Source: Corinectria fuckeliana
Lineage: Eukaryota > Ascomycota > Sordariomycetes > Hypocreales > Nectriaceae
Reading direction: 5' to 3'
DNA: 64,000 bases
Assembly (NCBI GenBank): GCA_019137255.1
Contig: WPDH01000001.1
Span: 44,370-108,369, forward strand
Shown: piece after piece, positions 62,446 to 64,000 of the stretch
How positions within the stretch are numbered: position 1 is the stretch's first letter
Layout: every line of letters begins with the position of its first letter
Program-made: the position numbers and the translations under genes
Notes under the pieces: model-generated
Database searches by the model: none
Told to the model about the DNA's origin: nothing
What the model saw: the letters and a program-made list of their open reading frames with translations, nothing else

Positions 62446-64000
62446 GTAGTAAAAACTATAATAGTAATTATAGTAAGAAGTTAAAAATTAGCTTAAAAGC
62501 TAGCTTTCTTATAAAGAGTATAAACTAATATTAGTAGTAATAAAAGCTTATACTCTTTTTAAATAGACTATATAATAAACTTAACTTTAAGATAAAGTAA
62601 GAGAGTGCTAAAAGACTAATTAACTTAAACCTACTAAAGCTTACTCTCTTACTAATAATAAAAGAGTATTATACTTATATTAAGATCTTAATAAATATTA
62701 AAACTTAATACTTATATAGTTATAAATAAGAAAAATCAGTCTTAAAAGCTTTCTCTTTTAGAGGTATATACCTAATATGTTTTTACTATAATACTTATAT
62801 AAGACTAGTAAAAAAATACCTAAATATATTATTATCTTTTACCTTAAGTATACTAAATAATAAGAATACCTAATAAACCTACTATAAAACTAATATAAGT
62901 TTAAGCTCTAACTATTAAAGTATAAAACTACTTAACTACTTACCTAGTAATTTCTAAACTAATATATTATCTTATATTATAAACTAGCCTTATAAATTTA
63001 TAATAACTATAATTAAGTTTATAGTCTTATAATAAGAATAATATACTATTATACTAAGTGCTTTTTACCTCTCTTATAAAGAGTATAAAATACACTTAGA
63101 AAAAGCTATAAAAGGTAAAAAACTAGCTTAATTATAATAGCTATTATTCCTAATTAAATCTTTTAACCTCTTATTAAAATCCTCTAAGCTTATAATACTA
63201 ACTTATAAACTTAACTTAAACTTATATTTTTACTACTTACTATCTAACTTTATATATTTATATTACTTTTTTTTATATTTTTACTAATAATAGTATTATT
63301 ACTAGTCTTATTAGTCTTATTATTATTATTACTATTCTTCTTACTAGTTCTCTTAGAGGCTAATAACCTAATTATTATAAAAATAGGAATACTTTTTAGA
63401 CAGGTAAGAACTAAGATTATAATATATTTAAGATATTTAAGTATTTTAGTAATATAGTTAATTCTACTAACTAGTATATTAAACTAGTTAGATATTAAGC
63501 TTATAGTTATTACTATAAGTATAATATATATATACTTAAGAGTTTAACTTTTTACCTAAAAGGCTATATTTTTAAGCCTCTTAAGCTTTTTCTCTTATAT
63601 ACTATTAGCTTATATATATATTATAAAACTAACTTATACTTATATTATTAGTACCTCTCTCTTACTAGAGAGCTTTTACTAAGGCTTAAATAGTAGTAAT
63701 AATAGTAAATAGTAAGATTTTATATATTTTATATATATAAGTATAAGCTATATAGCTACTTACTATAGTATTTACCTAGTCTTAGTAAAAACTTATTATA
63801 TTATTCTTACTTATTTATATAATATATATAAAATAAGAGATAGCTTATACTACTCTTACTAAAGTAGTAAACTTCTCTCTTAAAGTAGTAGTACTTTTTA
63901 TTTTAGTTTATTTTTTTCTTTTAGCTTATATAAGATTAGCTTAAATATATAGTAAATTTATAGTAAAAAAACTTACTCTTATAGCTAGTATTATTATTAT

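Larger units (their letters stand above)
56500..64000. repeat. AT-rich RIP-degraded isochore
   Basis: About 7.5 kb continuing past the right edge. CA, TG and CG dinucleotides are almost absent while TA is very frequent; many 60-base lines contain none or one CA/TG. That is the footprint of repeat-induced point mutation, in which C:G to T:A changes fall mainly at CpA. No open frame above about 60 codons survives. Within it I can resolve a large inverted repeat and a LINE relic, listed separately; the rest is unidentified repeat DNA. Confidence 0.93.

Overview
The window is nuclear DNA of a filamentous ascomycete, most likely a Sordariomycete. The evidence is: protein-coding genes with short introns (about 43-171 nt, mostly 45-60) that have GTAAGT-type donors and CTAAC/CTGAC branch sites; a Zn2Cys6 regulator; secreted GH5 and GH1 glycosidases; fungal-type transporters; and a 7.5 kb AT-rich block with the dinucleotide signature of repeat-induced point mutation (RIP). 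Species cannot be fixed from the sequence alone.

Layout. 1-15 kb is mainly conserved housekeeping: the start of a MINDY-type deubiquitinase (cut by the window edge), an ER-membrane J protein, a GH5 endoglucanase, mitochondrial ribosomal protein S19, TAF10, the ERD2 retrieval receptor, a ubiquitin-like/WLM metalloprotease, a nitrilase, a frameshifted VOC protein, tRNA-Asp(GTC) and MRE11. 15-31 kb holds an F-box-like protein, a secreted GH1 protein, an amino-acid permease, a DUF1993 protein, an unrecognised 518-residue protein and a cytochrome b5-fused sphingolipid desaturase. 30.6-34.6 kb has no recognisable gene.

34.6-48 kb looks like an accessory segment in decay. Intact genes (2-oxoglutarate oxygenase, Zn2Cys6 factor, small three-exon gene, amidohydrolase, allantoate-type MFS carrier) alternate with broken ones: an alpha/beta hydrolase that has lost its nucleophile elbow, a zinc-type dehydrogenase relic, and a carboxylesterase relic with an internal deletion. 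48-55.6 kb returns to intact genes: an MCH1-like MFS carrier, an F-box protein, an OB-fold-like protein divergent from a Hal2/Met22-type phosphatase, and an NAD-dependent epimerase.

56.5-64 kb is a RIP-degraded isochore. I see a large inverted repeat (arms about 1.2-1.3 kb, spacer about 1 kb). Directly at its right edge is the reverse-transcriptase and C-terminal part of a Tad-like LINE that still holds one continuous frame for about 700 nt despite many RIP-type stops. I found no CRISPR array, no virus and no toxin gene. The features most worth a second look are the nested repeat structure in the AT-rich block and the hydrolase deletion with apparent junction homology.
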